Source: an uncultured Lachnospiraceae bacterium
GTDB lineage: Bacteria; Bacillota; Clostridia; Lachnospirales; Lachnospiraceae
Length of the DNA stretch: 64,000 nucleotides
Direction: 5' to 3'
NCBI GenBank assembly: GCA_947174505.1
Contig: CAMWJF010000010.1
Coordinates: 26,343-90,342, forward strand
Shown here: positions 26,955-34,988 of the stretch, one piece after another
Layout: every line of letters starts with the position of its first letter
How positions within the stretch are numbered: position 1 is the stretch's first letter
Program-made: the position numbers and the translations under genes
The notes under the pieces: generated by a model
Seen by the model: only the letters and a program-made list of their open reading frames with translations
Told to the model about the DNA's origin: nothing
Database searches by the model: none

Positions 26955-27935
26955 TCAGTGACAGTAAAACCGAAGTGCAAAGCAGGCGCCGCCCTCCGGC
27001 AGATTCTTCGCGCGGATAGTGCCGTTCTGCCGTTCGACCATCTCCTTGGCCAGCGCCAGTCCGATACCGATGCCGCCCCCTCCCGCATTTTTCCCCCTGT
27101 AAAACCGTTCAAAAAGATGAGGGATCTCTTTCCTGTCAAATCCCGTCCCTTCATCCCAGATCAGAATTTCCGTATACAGGGGATTCTGCCCATAGGAGCA
27201 GTGAACGCATCCCCCCGCATTGTGCTCCGCACAGTTTTTCATCAGGTTCATCACCGCCTCCATGGTCCAGTCCAGATCCACCTTTACCGTCATTTCCTCA
27301 AGCTCTGGAATATCGACGGATACCTCCGCCTGTGCGAAAATCTCCTGCAGATTATCCGCCGCAAGCATAAGCAGGGTATAGACATCCGTCTCCTCCCTCT
27401 TTAAAACCAACGTACCGGCATCCAGACGGGCTAAAACAAGCAGGGCTTCTTCCAGATGCGTGAGCCTCACAAGCTGTCTGTGCATCTGCTCCCGCCCTTC
27501 CATCCCCGCTTCTCCTCCCATGGTCTGTATACACAGGGAAATGGCCGTGATCGGCGTCTTGATCTGATGCGCAATATTGGACAGGTTCTGCGCAAACTCT
27601 TTTTTAGCCCGCACAGCCTCCTCCCTTGTCTGATACAGGTACGTCACCGTCTTATAGATTTCGTCCTCCAGTTTGGAATATCCATCCTCGCCCAGCGCGG
27701 AAAGGACCGCTGCATTTCCTGCGTTGGCCTGCTCCAGATAATCCGTCAGCGCCTGTATGCGCAGGCTCTCCCCTTTCTTTTGACATAAAATTCCGGCTGC
27801 CAGAAGACACGCGCCAAAAAAACGCCATCCAAAGCTGCCGCCAGCCAGCATAACCACAACGCCGAAACCAATCATGCTCGCTGACAGGTCATTTCTCCGG
27901 GCCGCCCTCCTGATTTTTACTTCACGCATATTCAT
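26955..27935 (-). CDS. Sensor histidine kinase with short two-TM N-terminus (BceS-like)
   Basis: FAQNLSNIAHQIKTPITAISLCIQTM; GGGIGIGLALAKEMVERQNG. Confidence 0.9.
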   Translation of the reverse strand: MNMREVKIRRAARRNDLSASMIGFGVVVMLAGGSFGWRFFGACLLAAGILCQKKGESLRIQALTDYLEQANAGNAAVLSALGEDGYSKLEDEIYKTVTYLYQTREEAVRAKKEFAQNLSNIAHQIKTPITAISLCIQTMGGEAGMEGREQMHRQLVRLTHLEEALLVLARLDAGTLVLKREETDVYTLLMLAADNLQEIFAQAEVSVDIPELEEMTVKVDLDWTMEAVMNLMKNCAEHNAGGCVHCSYGQNPLYTEILIWDEGTGFDRKEIPHLFERFYRGKNAGGGGIGIGLALAKEMVERQNGTIRAKNLPEGGACFALRFYCH

Positions 27936-28602
27936 CCATGTCCTCCATCCGGTACCCCACGCTTCTGACCGTTTTCAGACAGACCGGCTGGTGCAGTTTA
28001 TCCCGCAGACGTTTGACCGTAACAGTCAGCGTATTGTCGTTCACATAGTTTCCGTTTACATCCCACACCTGTTCCAACAGCTTCTCTCTGGTCATTATTC
28101 TTCCCTTATTTCTCATCAGACATAAAAGCACCTGATACTCCACTGCGCTTAAAGTAATCTCCTCCGCCCTACATCTGACCAGCATGCGGTTTAAATCCAT
28201 TGTGATTTCGCCGCAGGACAGATACTGCCCGCCCATGTTCCCGCTTCTCCTGAGAAGCGACTTCACTCTGGCATACAGTACCTCCAGCGCGAAGGGCTTC
28301 ACCACATAGTCATCCGCACCGTTCTCAAATCCCGAAACAATATCCGTGCTGTCACCCCGCACGGTGAGGAAAATAACCGGCAGCTCCTTCCAGTTTTTGC
28401 GAATCCACCGGCACAGGCCGTCCCCACGTCCGTCCGGCATATTCCAGTCAAGCAGCACCATCGCAGGCAGACACTTTGTCAGCGCCTGCCCCAGATCCGC
28501 AAGCGTACCGTATACCGACACTTTTATGTCTTTCCGCGCCAGATATTCTTTCACCGTACCCGCAATACCCGGATCATCCTCCGCATAATATATTTCTGTC
28601 AT
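27922..28602 (-). CDS. OmpR-family response regulator
   Basis: MTEIYYAEDDPGIAGTVKEYL...MVLLDWNMPDGRG...; winged-helix C-terminus. Confidence 0.94.
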   Translation of the reverse strand: MTEIYYAEDDPGIAGTVKEYLARKDIKVSVYGTLADLGQALTKCLPAMVLLDWNMPDGRGDGLCRWIRKNWKELPVIFLTVRGDSTDIVSGFENGADDYVVKPFALEVLYARVKSLLRRSGNMGGQYLSCGEITMDLNRMLVRCRAEEITLSAVEYQVLLCLMRNKGRIMTREKLLEQVWDVNGNYVNDNTLTVTVKRLRDKLHQPVCLKTVRSVGYRMEDMDEYA

Positions 28603-28654
28603 CCCTCTGTCCCGCCTTTGTAGTTTTTATTCTATATTATACCATACAAAAAGA

Positions 28655-28683
28655 TAGGCATTTCCACAAAAACATGCTATAAT
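28655..28683 (+). promoter_or_regulatory. Sigma-A-type promoter with extended -10 upstream of the PocR-domain gene
   Basis: TAGGCA, 17-bp spacer, TGCTATAAT. Confidence 0.5.
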
Positions 28684-28716
28684 AGATACAGTAATGTGGA
28701 AGGAAGGAGAATTGAC

Positions 28717-29490
28717 ATGAAACTCTCAGATTTTATGGATCTGTCGCAATTGCAGAAAATTCAGGATGCTTTTTCTGCCGCTACCGGTCTTGCTGCCGTT
28801 GCCATTGACACCGAAGGCAACTATCTGACAAAGGGAAGCGGTTTTACAGAATTTTGCATGAAACACACAAGAGGCTGCGCGGAAGGCGCGAAACGCTGTC
28901 AGAAGTGCGACACTGCCGGAAAAGGCGTCTATGAATGTCATGCGGGATTAATGGATTTCTCTATCGATATTATTATGAACGGTGAAAAGCTCGGCGCGGT
29001 CATCGGCGGACAGGTTCTGCCCCACGAACCTGACGAAGAAAAATTTAGACAGATTGCCGAAGAACTTGGCATCAACCCGGAATCCTATGTCCGTGCCGTC
29101 CATAAAGTGCCCGTTCGCTCCGAAAAGTCGATCAACGCTGCCGCCTCTCTTCTGGGCGACGTTGTAAACCGCATGGTTCTTCAGGAATATATGAACGCCA
29201 CAGAGTATAAAAAAATTCATGTATGGGAAGAGGAAATCGCAAACGCCACAGAAACCGTGACACGGATCAAAGAAAATACCAAGGAGCTTGAGGCCATCGC
29301 ATCCAAGCAGACAATCATGGCGTTAAACGCCTCCATCGAGACCGCCAGGGTCGGTGCGGCAGGCGCAGGCTTCGGTATCATCGCGAAGCAGATGGGCGCC
29401 TTCTCCAAGCAGTCCACGGAGATCTATAAAAAGATCACACAGGACGCCAACAGCATCGCCGAATCCATACATAAAATGAACGAAACCTGA
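28717..29490 (+). CDS. PocR sensory domain plus short MCP-like signalling segment (soluble)
   Basis: MKLSDFMDLSQLQKIQDAFSAATGLAAVAIDTEGNYLTKGSGFTEFCMKHTRGCAEGAKRCQKCD; IMALNASIETARVGAAGAGFGIIAKQMGAFSKQS; no TM segment seen. Confidence 0.85.
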   Translation: MKLSDFMDLSQLQKIQDAFSAATGLAAVAIDTEGNYLTKGSGFTEFCMKHTRGCAEGAKRCQKCDTAGKGVYECHAGLMDFSIDIIMNGEKLGAVIGGQVLPHEPDEEKFRQIAEELGINPESYVRAVHKVPVRSEKSINAAASLLGDVVNRMVLQEYMNATEYKKIHVWEEEIANATETVTRIKENTKELEAIASKQTIMALNASIETARVGAAGAGFGIIAKQMGAFSKQSTEIYKKITQDANSIAESIHKMNET

Positions 29491-29515
29491 TCTGGTTTTC
29501 ATATAAGCATATAGC

Positions 29516-29552
29516 AAAAGCTGTCTCCTGTTTTGCAGAGGACAGCTTTTTC
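29516..29552 (+). terminator. Rho-independent terminator after the PocR-domain gene
   Basis: aaaagctgtctcctgttttgcagaggacagcttttt. Confidence 0.75.
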
Positions 29553-29611
29553 ATTTCTATAGGAAATTGCGACAGCGTAAACCATTCAAGGAGAATGCGA
29601 AGCATTCTCTG

Positions 29612-29641
29612 AATCGTCGCTGCCGAGCGACGATTTTTTAT
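29612..29641 (+). terminator. Second hairpin plus T tract in the convergent intergenic region
   Basis: AATCGTCGCTgccgAGCGACGATTTTTTA. Confidence 0.6.
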
Positions 29642-29700
29642 ATATGGAATATCCGCCGTTTGCACACGTTGCATCCCGGCCTGCGGCTTCCCTGTAGCGA

Positions 29701-30369
29701 CTACACAATAATCTCCAGATATCCCACCATCTTCGCCAGATCAAACTCCTTGATCACGCCCAGATTGGGGTCATAATACTTTCCCTCATACCCCACCAGA
29801 TAATGGCTGTATCTGCCCATACGCTCCATGATAATCGTGCATTTCGGCAGCTCCACACTCTTTCCCAGCGTATACACAATCTTATCCGCATGGCGGATGC
29901 CCAGATACTCCAGCGTCGCGATCATCTTGCTCATGTTCGCCTGCCACTCCCTGCACTTCATAATATCGCAGGCCTCATCCAGCGTAGTTCCCGCGATCAT
30001 GGCAATACAGGACTGGCCGCACAGGCCGTCCCAGGGCTGTGTTACGAGCTCCACCCCATCAATTTTGCGGATCGGATGCTCCACACTGTAAGGACTGTCG
30101 CCGCCACCGCCCAGCACATTGCCCACAATCTCAATGGAAATCAGGTATTTCTTTCCAAGCTCCACCTTGGACAGTGTATCCTGACTGACAGGAATGTCAT
30201 AATATCCCTGCCCTTTCGGCAGAAGGTCGCAGATAAAGCACACGTCGTCAAAGCAGACACGTACCGGCGCGTCCCCCACCTTCTCACATACCTCCCAGAC
30301 ATTGAAGGGCACGGAGATGGCATTTTCATTCTCCCGAAATTCTACAGTACCTTCAAATTCGTATTTCAT
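29701..30369 (-). CDS. DUF1905-like domain fused to a C39/papain-like cysteine peptidase-like domain
   Basis: N-terminus MKYEFEGTVEFRENENAISVPFNVWEVCEK...GYYDIPVSQDTLSKVELGKKYLISIEI; C-terminus QPWDGLCGQSCIAMIAGT...GRYSHYLVGYEGKYYDPNLG (Cys/His/Asp). Confidence 0.6.
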   Translation of the reverse strand: MKYEFEGTVEFRENENAISVPFNVWEVCEKVGDAPVRVCFDDVCFICDLLPKGQGYYDIPVSQDTLSKVELGKKYLISIEIVGNVLGGGGDSPYSVEHPIRKIDGVELVTQPWDGLCGQSCIAMIAGTTLDEACDIMKCREWQANMSKMIATLEYLGIRHADKIVYTLGKSVELPKCTIIMERMGRYSHYLVGYEGKYYDPNLGVIKEFDLAKMVGYLEIIV

Positions 30370-30474
30370 GTCGTAACCCTGCCTTTCTTTTTTTGTATAT
30401 TGGTAACCACTCAGTGCTTTCATAATTACAGGCATCAGACCATGCCTAACTGCTTCGTGGCCGGACCGCCGCCC

Positions 30475-31614
30475 TTACGTATCATCATCCCCGCCATCTT
30501 CCTTTGGCGCCTCAAAGCTGATATTCAAATCCACGTCGCCCTTGATGCCGGACACCTTTCCCTTGTTGGTGTACTGCCAGATCTTAAAGTCATAAGGAAA
30601 ATAATATATGTCGTCATAATAGGCAAACCACTTGTCATATTCCTCCAGCTCCTCTATGTCCAAAAGCAGCATAAAGGTCTTTAAATTGCCGTAAATCATG
30701 GGCGTATAACCGGCCTCTTTGATCTTTTCACAAAAGGCGATACAGTATTTTGTCCGTTCCCCGCTGGTCAGGTCATTGCTCCTGGCTTTCGTGCTCGTCA
30801 CCGCCTCCACGTCAATAACCACGGGGTATGTCACCTTATACGGCGCAATGGACTCAATCACAAACTCGGCCTCCTCCTCGGCTTCCTCCTCGCTCATGGC
30901 CTGCGTAAAAAAGTAAACGCCCACATCAATATCATTCTTTAGCGCACCGTTGATATTGGTCTGAAAAGTTTCGTCCTCCAGAATCTCGCCCTCCGTATAC
31001 CCCCGGATACCCAGACGGATGAAGGCGTAATCCACTTCGTCTGCCGCCACTTTCTCCCAGTCGATTTTGTCCTGATATCTGGAAACATCTATGCCCTTGC
31101 GGGAAGCCCGCTCCCCATCCACATAATAGTGCATGACACCGTCCCCGTCCGCCATAAAGGCTTCAGGATCGTATGTATTCTTGGCTAACGCTTCCAGAAT
31201 CGGGAAGAAATAATATTGCCCGGAGTCCGCCACCACGATCTCATCCGGGAAAAAATCCCGGAGCATTGCTGTCGTTCCCAACCCGGAAGTCATGAATTCC
31301 TTCATGCGGTCAAGGAATTTCCCGCTCACCTCTTCCCCGGTTTTCTCCTTAGCCTCCTCCACCGCGCTCTCAATCATGGCGTCCACTTCCGCCTGATTGT
31401 AGGCAGCCTCCTCTCTCAGTCGGATGGCTTCCAGCTCGCCCATAACTGCCGTGTTCTTCTGCTGGACCGCCCGGTACTGGAAGACCATTACCAGGCAGAT
31501 CGTTACCGCCGTTAAAGTGACGATACATAGGAGAATGGAACCTGCGAGGATGCTGTTCTCACTTCTCCTTCGTTTCTTCCTGCTGCGCTTTCCCTGCGAA
31601 TGATTCTCCTGCAT
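30475..31614 (-). CDS. GH25-type lysozyme (muramidase) family protein, membrane-anchored N-terminus
   Basis: KGIDVSRYQDKIDWEKVAADEVDYAFIRLGIRGYTEGEILEDETFQTNINGALKNDIDVGVYFFTQA; N-terminal TM. Confidence 0.92.
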   Translation of the reverse strand: MQENHSQGKRSRKKRRRSENSILAGSILLCIVTLTAVTICLVMVFQYRAVQQKNTAVMGELEAIRLREEAAYNQAEVDAMIESAVEEAKEKTGEEVSGKFLDRMKEFMTSGLGTTAMLRDFFPDEIVVADSGQYYFFPILEALAKNTYDPEAFMADGDGVMHYYVDGERASRKGIDVSRYQDKIDWEKVAADEVDYAFIRLGIRGYTEGEILEDETFQTNINGALKNDIDVGVYFFTQAMSEEEAEEEAEFVIESIAPYKVTYPVVIDVEAVTSTKARSNDLTSGERTKYCIAFCEKIKEAGYTPMIYGNLKTFMLLLDIEELEEYDKWFAYYDDIYYFPYDFKIWQYTNKGKVSGIKGDVDLNISFEAPKEDGGDDDT

Positions 31615-31640
31615 AAACTCTCCTTTTATATGCGCGTGCG

Positions 31641-32489
31641 TTACACGCGCTCACTAAAGTAGCTTTTGTACCCTTCTCCGAACACCTCGGTCGCGCTCGT
31701 GATAATCATAAAGGAATCCGGATCTTCCTGTTTTACAATCTCCTCCGCTCTGGGCGATACATGCTTTTTCACCACACACATAATCACCCTCTTGTTATCT
31801 CCACTATATGCGCCCTGCCCTTTTATATATGTCACGCCGATATCAAGATCCGACAAAAGCCGCCCCGCAATTTCCTCCGCCCTGCCGCTGATAATATACA
31901 ACAGCTTCGCCTCATCCCTGCCGTAGAGCACAATATCCATCACCACAGAGGTACAGATGGCGGAAATCGCCGCATACAGCGCGGCATTCAGGTCCCGGAA
32001 TACGATGCCGGAAAGAGTCACCACCAGCGCGTCCGCAATAAAAAATATTTTTCCCGTCTTCAGATGCGGAAAGCGGAGCCTGAGCGCCTTGACGATAATA
32101 TCCATGCCGCCTGTGGTGGCTCCCACGCGCATGATCACGCCGACTGATACGGCTGTCAGGCTGCCGCCCACAAGCGCCGCCAGAAGGATATCGTCCGTAG
32201 CCGCCCCAAACGGCTCCAACCATGTTGTGAGAATCGAAATCTGCATCGTGGCATAAATGGTGGACACCGTCAGCTCATGCCCGAATTTCCAGACCGCAAA
32301 AATCAGGATCGGCACATTGATCAGAAAAATAAGTATACCTGTGCTGACCGGCAGAAATCTGCTTAAAATAATGGAAATACCTGTCACGCCGCCCGGCGCC
32401 ATATTATTGGGGTCCGTGAAAAGACTGACCCCGACGGCATAGACAAGTGCCGCTACCGTAATAATAACATATTTCTTTACTTTCTGCAT
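31641..32489 (-). CDS. YitT family (DUF161/DUF2179) membrane protein
   Basis: DPNNMAPGGVTGISIIL; GGMDIIVKAL; C-terminal DUF2179-like KGQGAYSGDNKRVIMCVVKKH. Confidence 0.93.
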   Translation of the reverse strand: MQKVKKYVIITVAALVYAVGVSLFTDPNNMAPGGVTGISIILSRFLPVSTGILIFLINVPILIFAVWKFGHELTVSTIYATMQISILTTWLEPFGAATDDILLAALVGGSLTAVSVGVIMRVGATTGGMDIIVKALRLRFPHLKTGKIFFIADALVVTLSGIVFRDLNAALYAAISAICTSVVMDIVLYGRDEAKLLYIISGRAEEIAGRLLSDLDIGVTYIKGQGAYSGDNKRVIMCVVKKHVSPRAEEIVKQEDPDSFMIITSATEVFGEGYKSYFSERV

Positions 32490-32541
32490 GAATATGAGTC
32501 CTGCCTTTTCTTTTTATCATATCCATTTGGAATTATATCAT

Positions 32542-32680
32542 CCGCAGTGCACGCTCGGAAAATCTGCGGTTTTCCGAGCTCGCGGGCTTCGCCCTATGCA
32601 TCCATCCGAATAATCACTTCGGTGAGCAAGCTCCCCGCCGCGTTTATTCGTCTGTCTGCGCACTGCTCATTGCCATCGCG
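32542..32680. repeat. Structured intergenic repeat element (family B, copy 1) between ilvA and yitT-like
   Basis: GCAGTGCACGCTCGG...TCGCGGGCTTCGCCCTATGCATCC...GTCTGCGCACTGCTCATTGCCATC shared with 52212-52518; terminal GCAGTGC/GCACTGC complementarity. Confidence 0.8.
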
Positions 32681-32702
32681 AATATCATATCCCTCTTACC
32701 CG

Positions 32703-33926
32703 CTACACGCTCGCCCGCACGAGCTTGGGCTGGTAGCCGTTGTCCTCAAGGGCCTTGATGATCTGGTTTTTGTGTTCCGTGCCGTAGGCCTCCAGCGTAA
32801 TCCGAAGCTCCACCGCCGCATTGCGGTTGATGGAGACGAACTGGTTATGCTCCAGCTTGATGACATTGCCGCTCTGCTTCGCAATCACATCCGATACCCG
32901 GGAAAGCTCTCCCGGCTTGTCCGGCAGGAGCACCGACACGGTAAATATCCTGTCGCGCAGCACAAGCCCCTGCTGCACTACAGAGGACATGGTGATCACG
33001 TCCATATTGCCGCCGCTTAAGATGGAAACGATCTTTTTGTGCTTCACATCCAGATGCTTTAAGGCCGCCACTGTGAGAAGCCCGGAATTTTCCACTACCA
33101 TCTTATGGTTTTCCACCATATCCAGAAATGCCACCACCAGCTCCTCATCCTCCACGGTGATGATAGCATCCAGATTTTTGCTCACATAAGGGAAAATCTT
33201 TTCGCCCGGCGTTTTCACCGCCGTGCCGTCCGCGATGGTATTGACCTGCGCCATGGTCTGCACTTTCCCCTCCCTGATGGATGCCTGCATACAGGCGGCG
33301 CCCGCGGGTTCCACGCCGATCACGTTAATTTTCGGATTCAGAAGCTTCGCCAGCGTAGATACGCCAGTTGCAAGGCCGCCGCCGCCGATCGGCACAAGAA
33401 TATAGTCCACCAGAGGGAGCTCTTTTATAATCTCCATGGCAATGGTTCCCTGTCCCGTAGCCACATCCAGATCGTCGAAGGGATGCACAAAAGTATAGCC
33501 GTTCTTTTCAGCCAGCTCCAGCGCGTGGGCACAGGCCTCATCATACACATCCCCGTACAGAATCACCTCCGCCCCATAGCTTTTGGTGCGGTTGACTTTA
33601 ATTAACGGGGTTGTGGTAGGCATCACGATCACCGCCTTCACCCCATAGCATTTGGCCGCGTAAGCAACGCCCTGGGCATGGTTCCCAGCGGAAGCCGTAA
33701 TCAGACCCTTGGCCCGCTCTTCCTCCGTCAGGGTACTGATTTTATAGTAAGCCCCCCTGAGCTTATACGCTCCCGTAAGCTGCATGTTCTCCGGTTTCAG
33801 ATAAACCTTGTTCCCGGTCTGCGCGCTGAAATAATCACTGTACACAAGCTTCGTCTCCGAGGCTACCTCCTTCACGACCTCATAGGCTTCCTCAAACTGG
33901 TCTAACGTCAATGCATCCATCCCCAC
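32703..33926 (-). CDS. ilvA: Threonine ammonia-lyase with C-terminal ACT domain
   Basis: KPENMQLTGAYKLRGAYYKI; GLITASAGNHAQGVAYAAK; IPIGGGGLATG-type loop; C-terminal DKPGELSRVSDVIAKQSGNVIKLEHNQ. Confidence 0.94.
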   Translation of the reverse strand: MGMDALTLDQFEEAYEVVKEVASETKLVYSDYFSAQTGNKVYLKPENMQLTGAYKLRGAYYKISTLTEEERAKGLITASAGNHAQGVAYAAKCYGVKAVIVMPTTTPLIKVNRTKSYGAEVILYGDVYDEACAHALELAEKNGYTFVHPFDDLDVATGQGTIAMEIIKELPLVDYILVPIGGGGLATGVSTLAKLLNPKINVIGVEPAGAACMQASIREGKVQTMAQVNTIADGTAVKTPGEKIFPYVSKNLDAIITVEDEELVVAFLDMVENHKMVVENSGLLTVAALKHLDVKHKKIVSILSGGNMDVITMSSVVQQGLVLRDRIFTVSVLLPDKPGELSRVSDVIAKQSGNVIKLEHNQFVSINRNAAVELRITLEAYGTEHKNQIIKALEDNGYQPKLVRASV

Positions 33927-33935
33927 CGTGCCTCC

Positions 33936-34874
33936 TTACTCTTCCTCTTTCACATCAAAAAGCGCGTCCACAAACTGTCTCGCATCAAACTTCTGTAAAT
34001 CCTCTATGGACTCTCCCACGCCAATGTACTTCACCGGGAGCTGTAATTCCGACTGGATCGCCACCGCGATACCGCCCTTTGCCGTTCCGTCCAGCTTCGT
34101 CAGGACAATGCCTGTCAAATCCGCCACCTCGCCGAACTCTTTCGCCTGCTGCAGGGCGTTCTGCCCGGTGGTACCGTCCAATACAACCAGATTCTCCCTG
34201 TGGGCGTCCGAAAACTCCCTGTCGATAATGCGGTTGATCTTTTTCAGCTCTTCCATCAGATTCTTTTTGTTATGGAGCCGTCCCGCCGTATCACATAAAA
34301 GCACATCCACGTTTCTGGCCTTCGCCGCGCTCACCGCATCGAATATTACACTGGCCGGATCTGCGCCTTCCGTGCCGCCGATCATATCCACTCCGGCACG
34401 GGCCGCCCACTCCGACAGCTGCTCTCCCGCCGCCGCCCGGAACGTATCCGCCGCCGCGATCAGTACCTTTTTCCCCTGTCCTTTGAGCTGTGCCGCAAGT
34501 TTTCCCACCGTGGTGGTTTTTCCCACGCCGTTGACGCCTATGATCATCACCACCGACCGCTCCTTCTCAAAATCGTAGGCGGTCTCTCCCACTTCCATCT
34601 GCTCGCTGATACTGTTAATCAGATGTTCTCTACAGGCTGCAGGCTCCTTAATATGGTTCTCCCGGACCTGTTTTTTCAGCCGCTCCAGAATCTCTTCGGT
34701 GGCATTGACACCGATGTCCCCCATAATGAGGATTTCCTCCAGCTCCTCATAGAAATCGTCGTCGATACTGGAAAATCCGCCAAACACGGAGTCCATGCCG
34801 TGTACAATATTGTCTCTTGTCTTGGTCAGGCCCGCTTTCAGCCTGCCAAAGAAACCCTTCTTCTCTTCTCCCAT
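33936..34874 (-). CDS. ftsY: Signal recognition particle receptor FtsY
   Basis: GVNGVGKTTTVGKLAAQLK; DTAGRLHNKKNLMEEL; TKLDGTAKGGIAVAI. Confidence 0.97.
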   Translation of the reverse strand: MGEEKKGFFGRLKAGLTKTRDNIVHGMDSVFGGFSSIDDDFYEELEEILIMGDIGVNATEEILERLKKQVRENHIKEPAACREHLINSISEQMEVGETAYDFEKERSVVMIIGVNGVGKTTTVGKLAAQLKGQGKKVLIAAADTFRAAAGEQLSEWAARAGVDMIGGTEGADPASVIFDAVSAAKARNVDVLLCDTAGRLHNKKNLMEELKKINRIIDREFSDAHRENLVVLDGTTGQNALQQAKEFGEVADLTGIVLTKLDGTAKGGIAVAIQSELQLPVKYIGVGESIEDLQKFDARQFVDALFDVKEEE

Positions 34875-34895
34875 ATCTTATCGCTCCTCAATCCC

Positions 34896-34988
34896 GGAGA
34901 ATGCTATTTTGCGTTCTCCCACGTGAGATATAGTACTTCTTGGCGCCCGTCCACTGGCGGGACGTCTTTAGAAATACTTCTCACGTTA
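34896..34988. repeat. Structured intergenic repeat element (family A, copy 2) between smc and ftsY
   Basis: GGAGAATGCtattttGCGTTCTCC hairpin, then ACGTGAGA...TCTCACGT enclosing AGTACTTCT...AGAAATACT. Confidence 0.75.
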
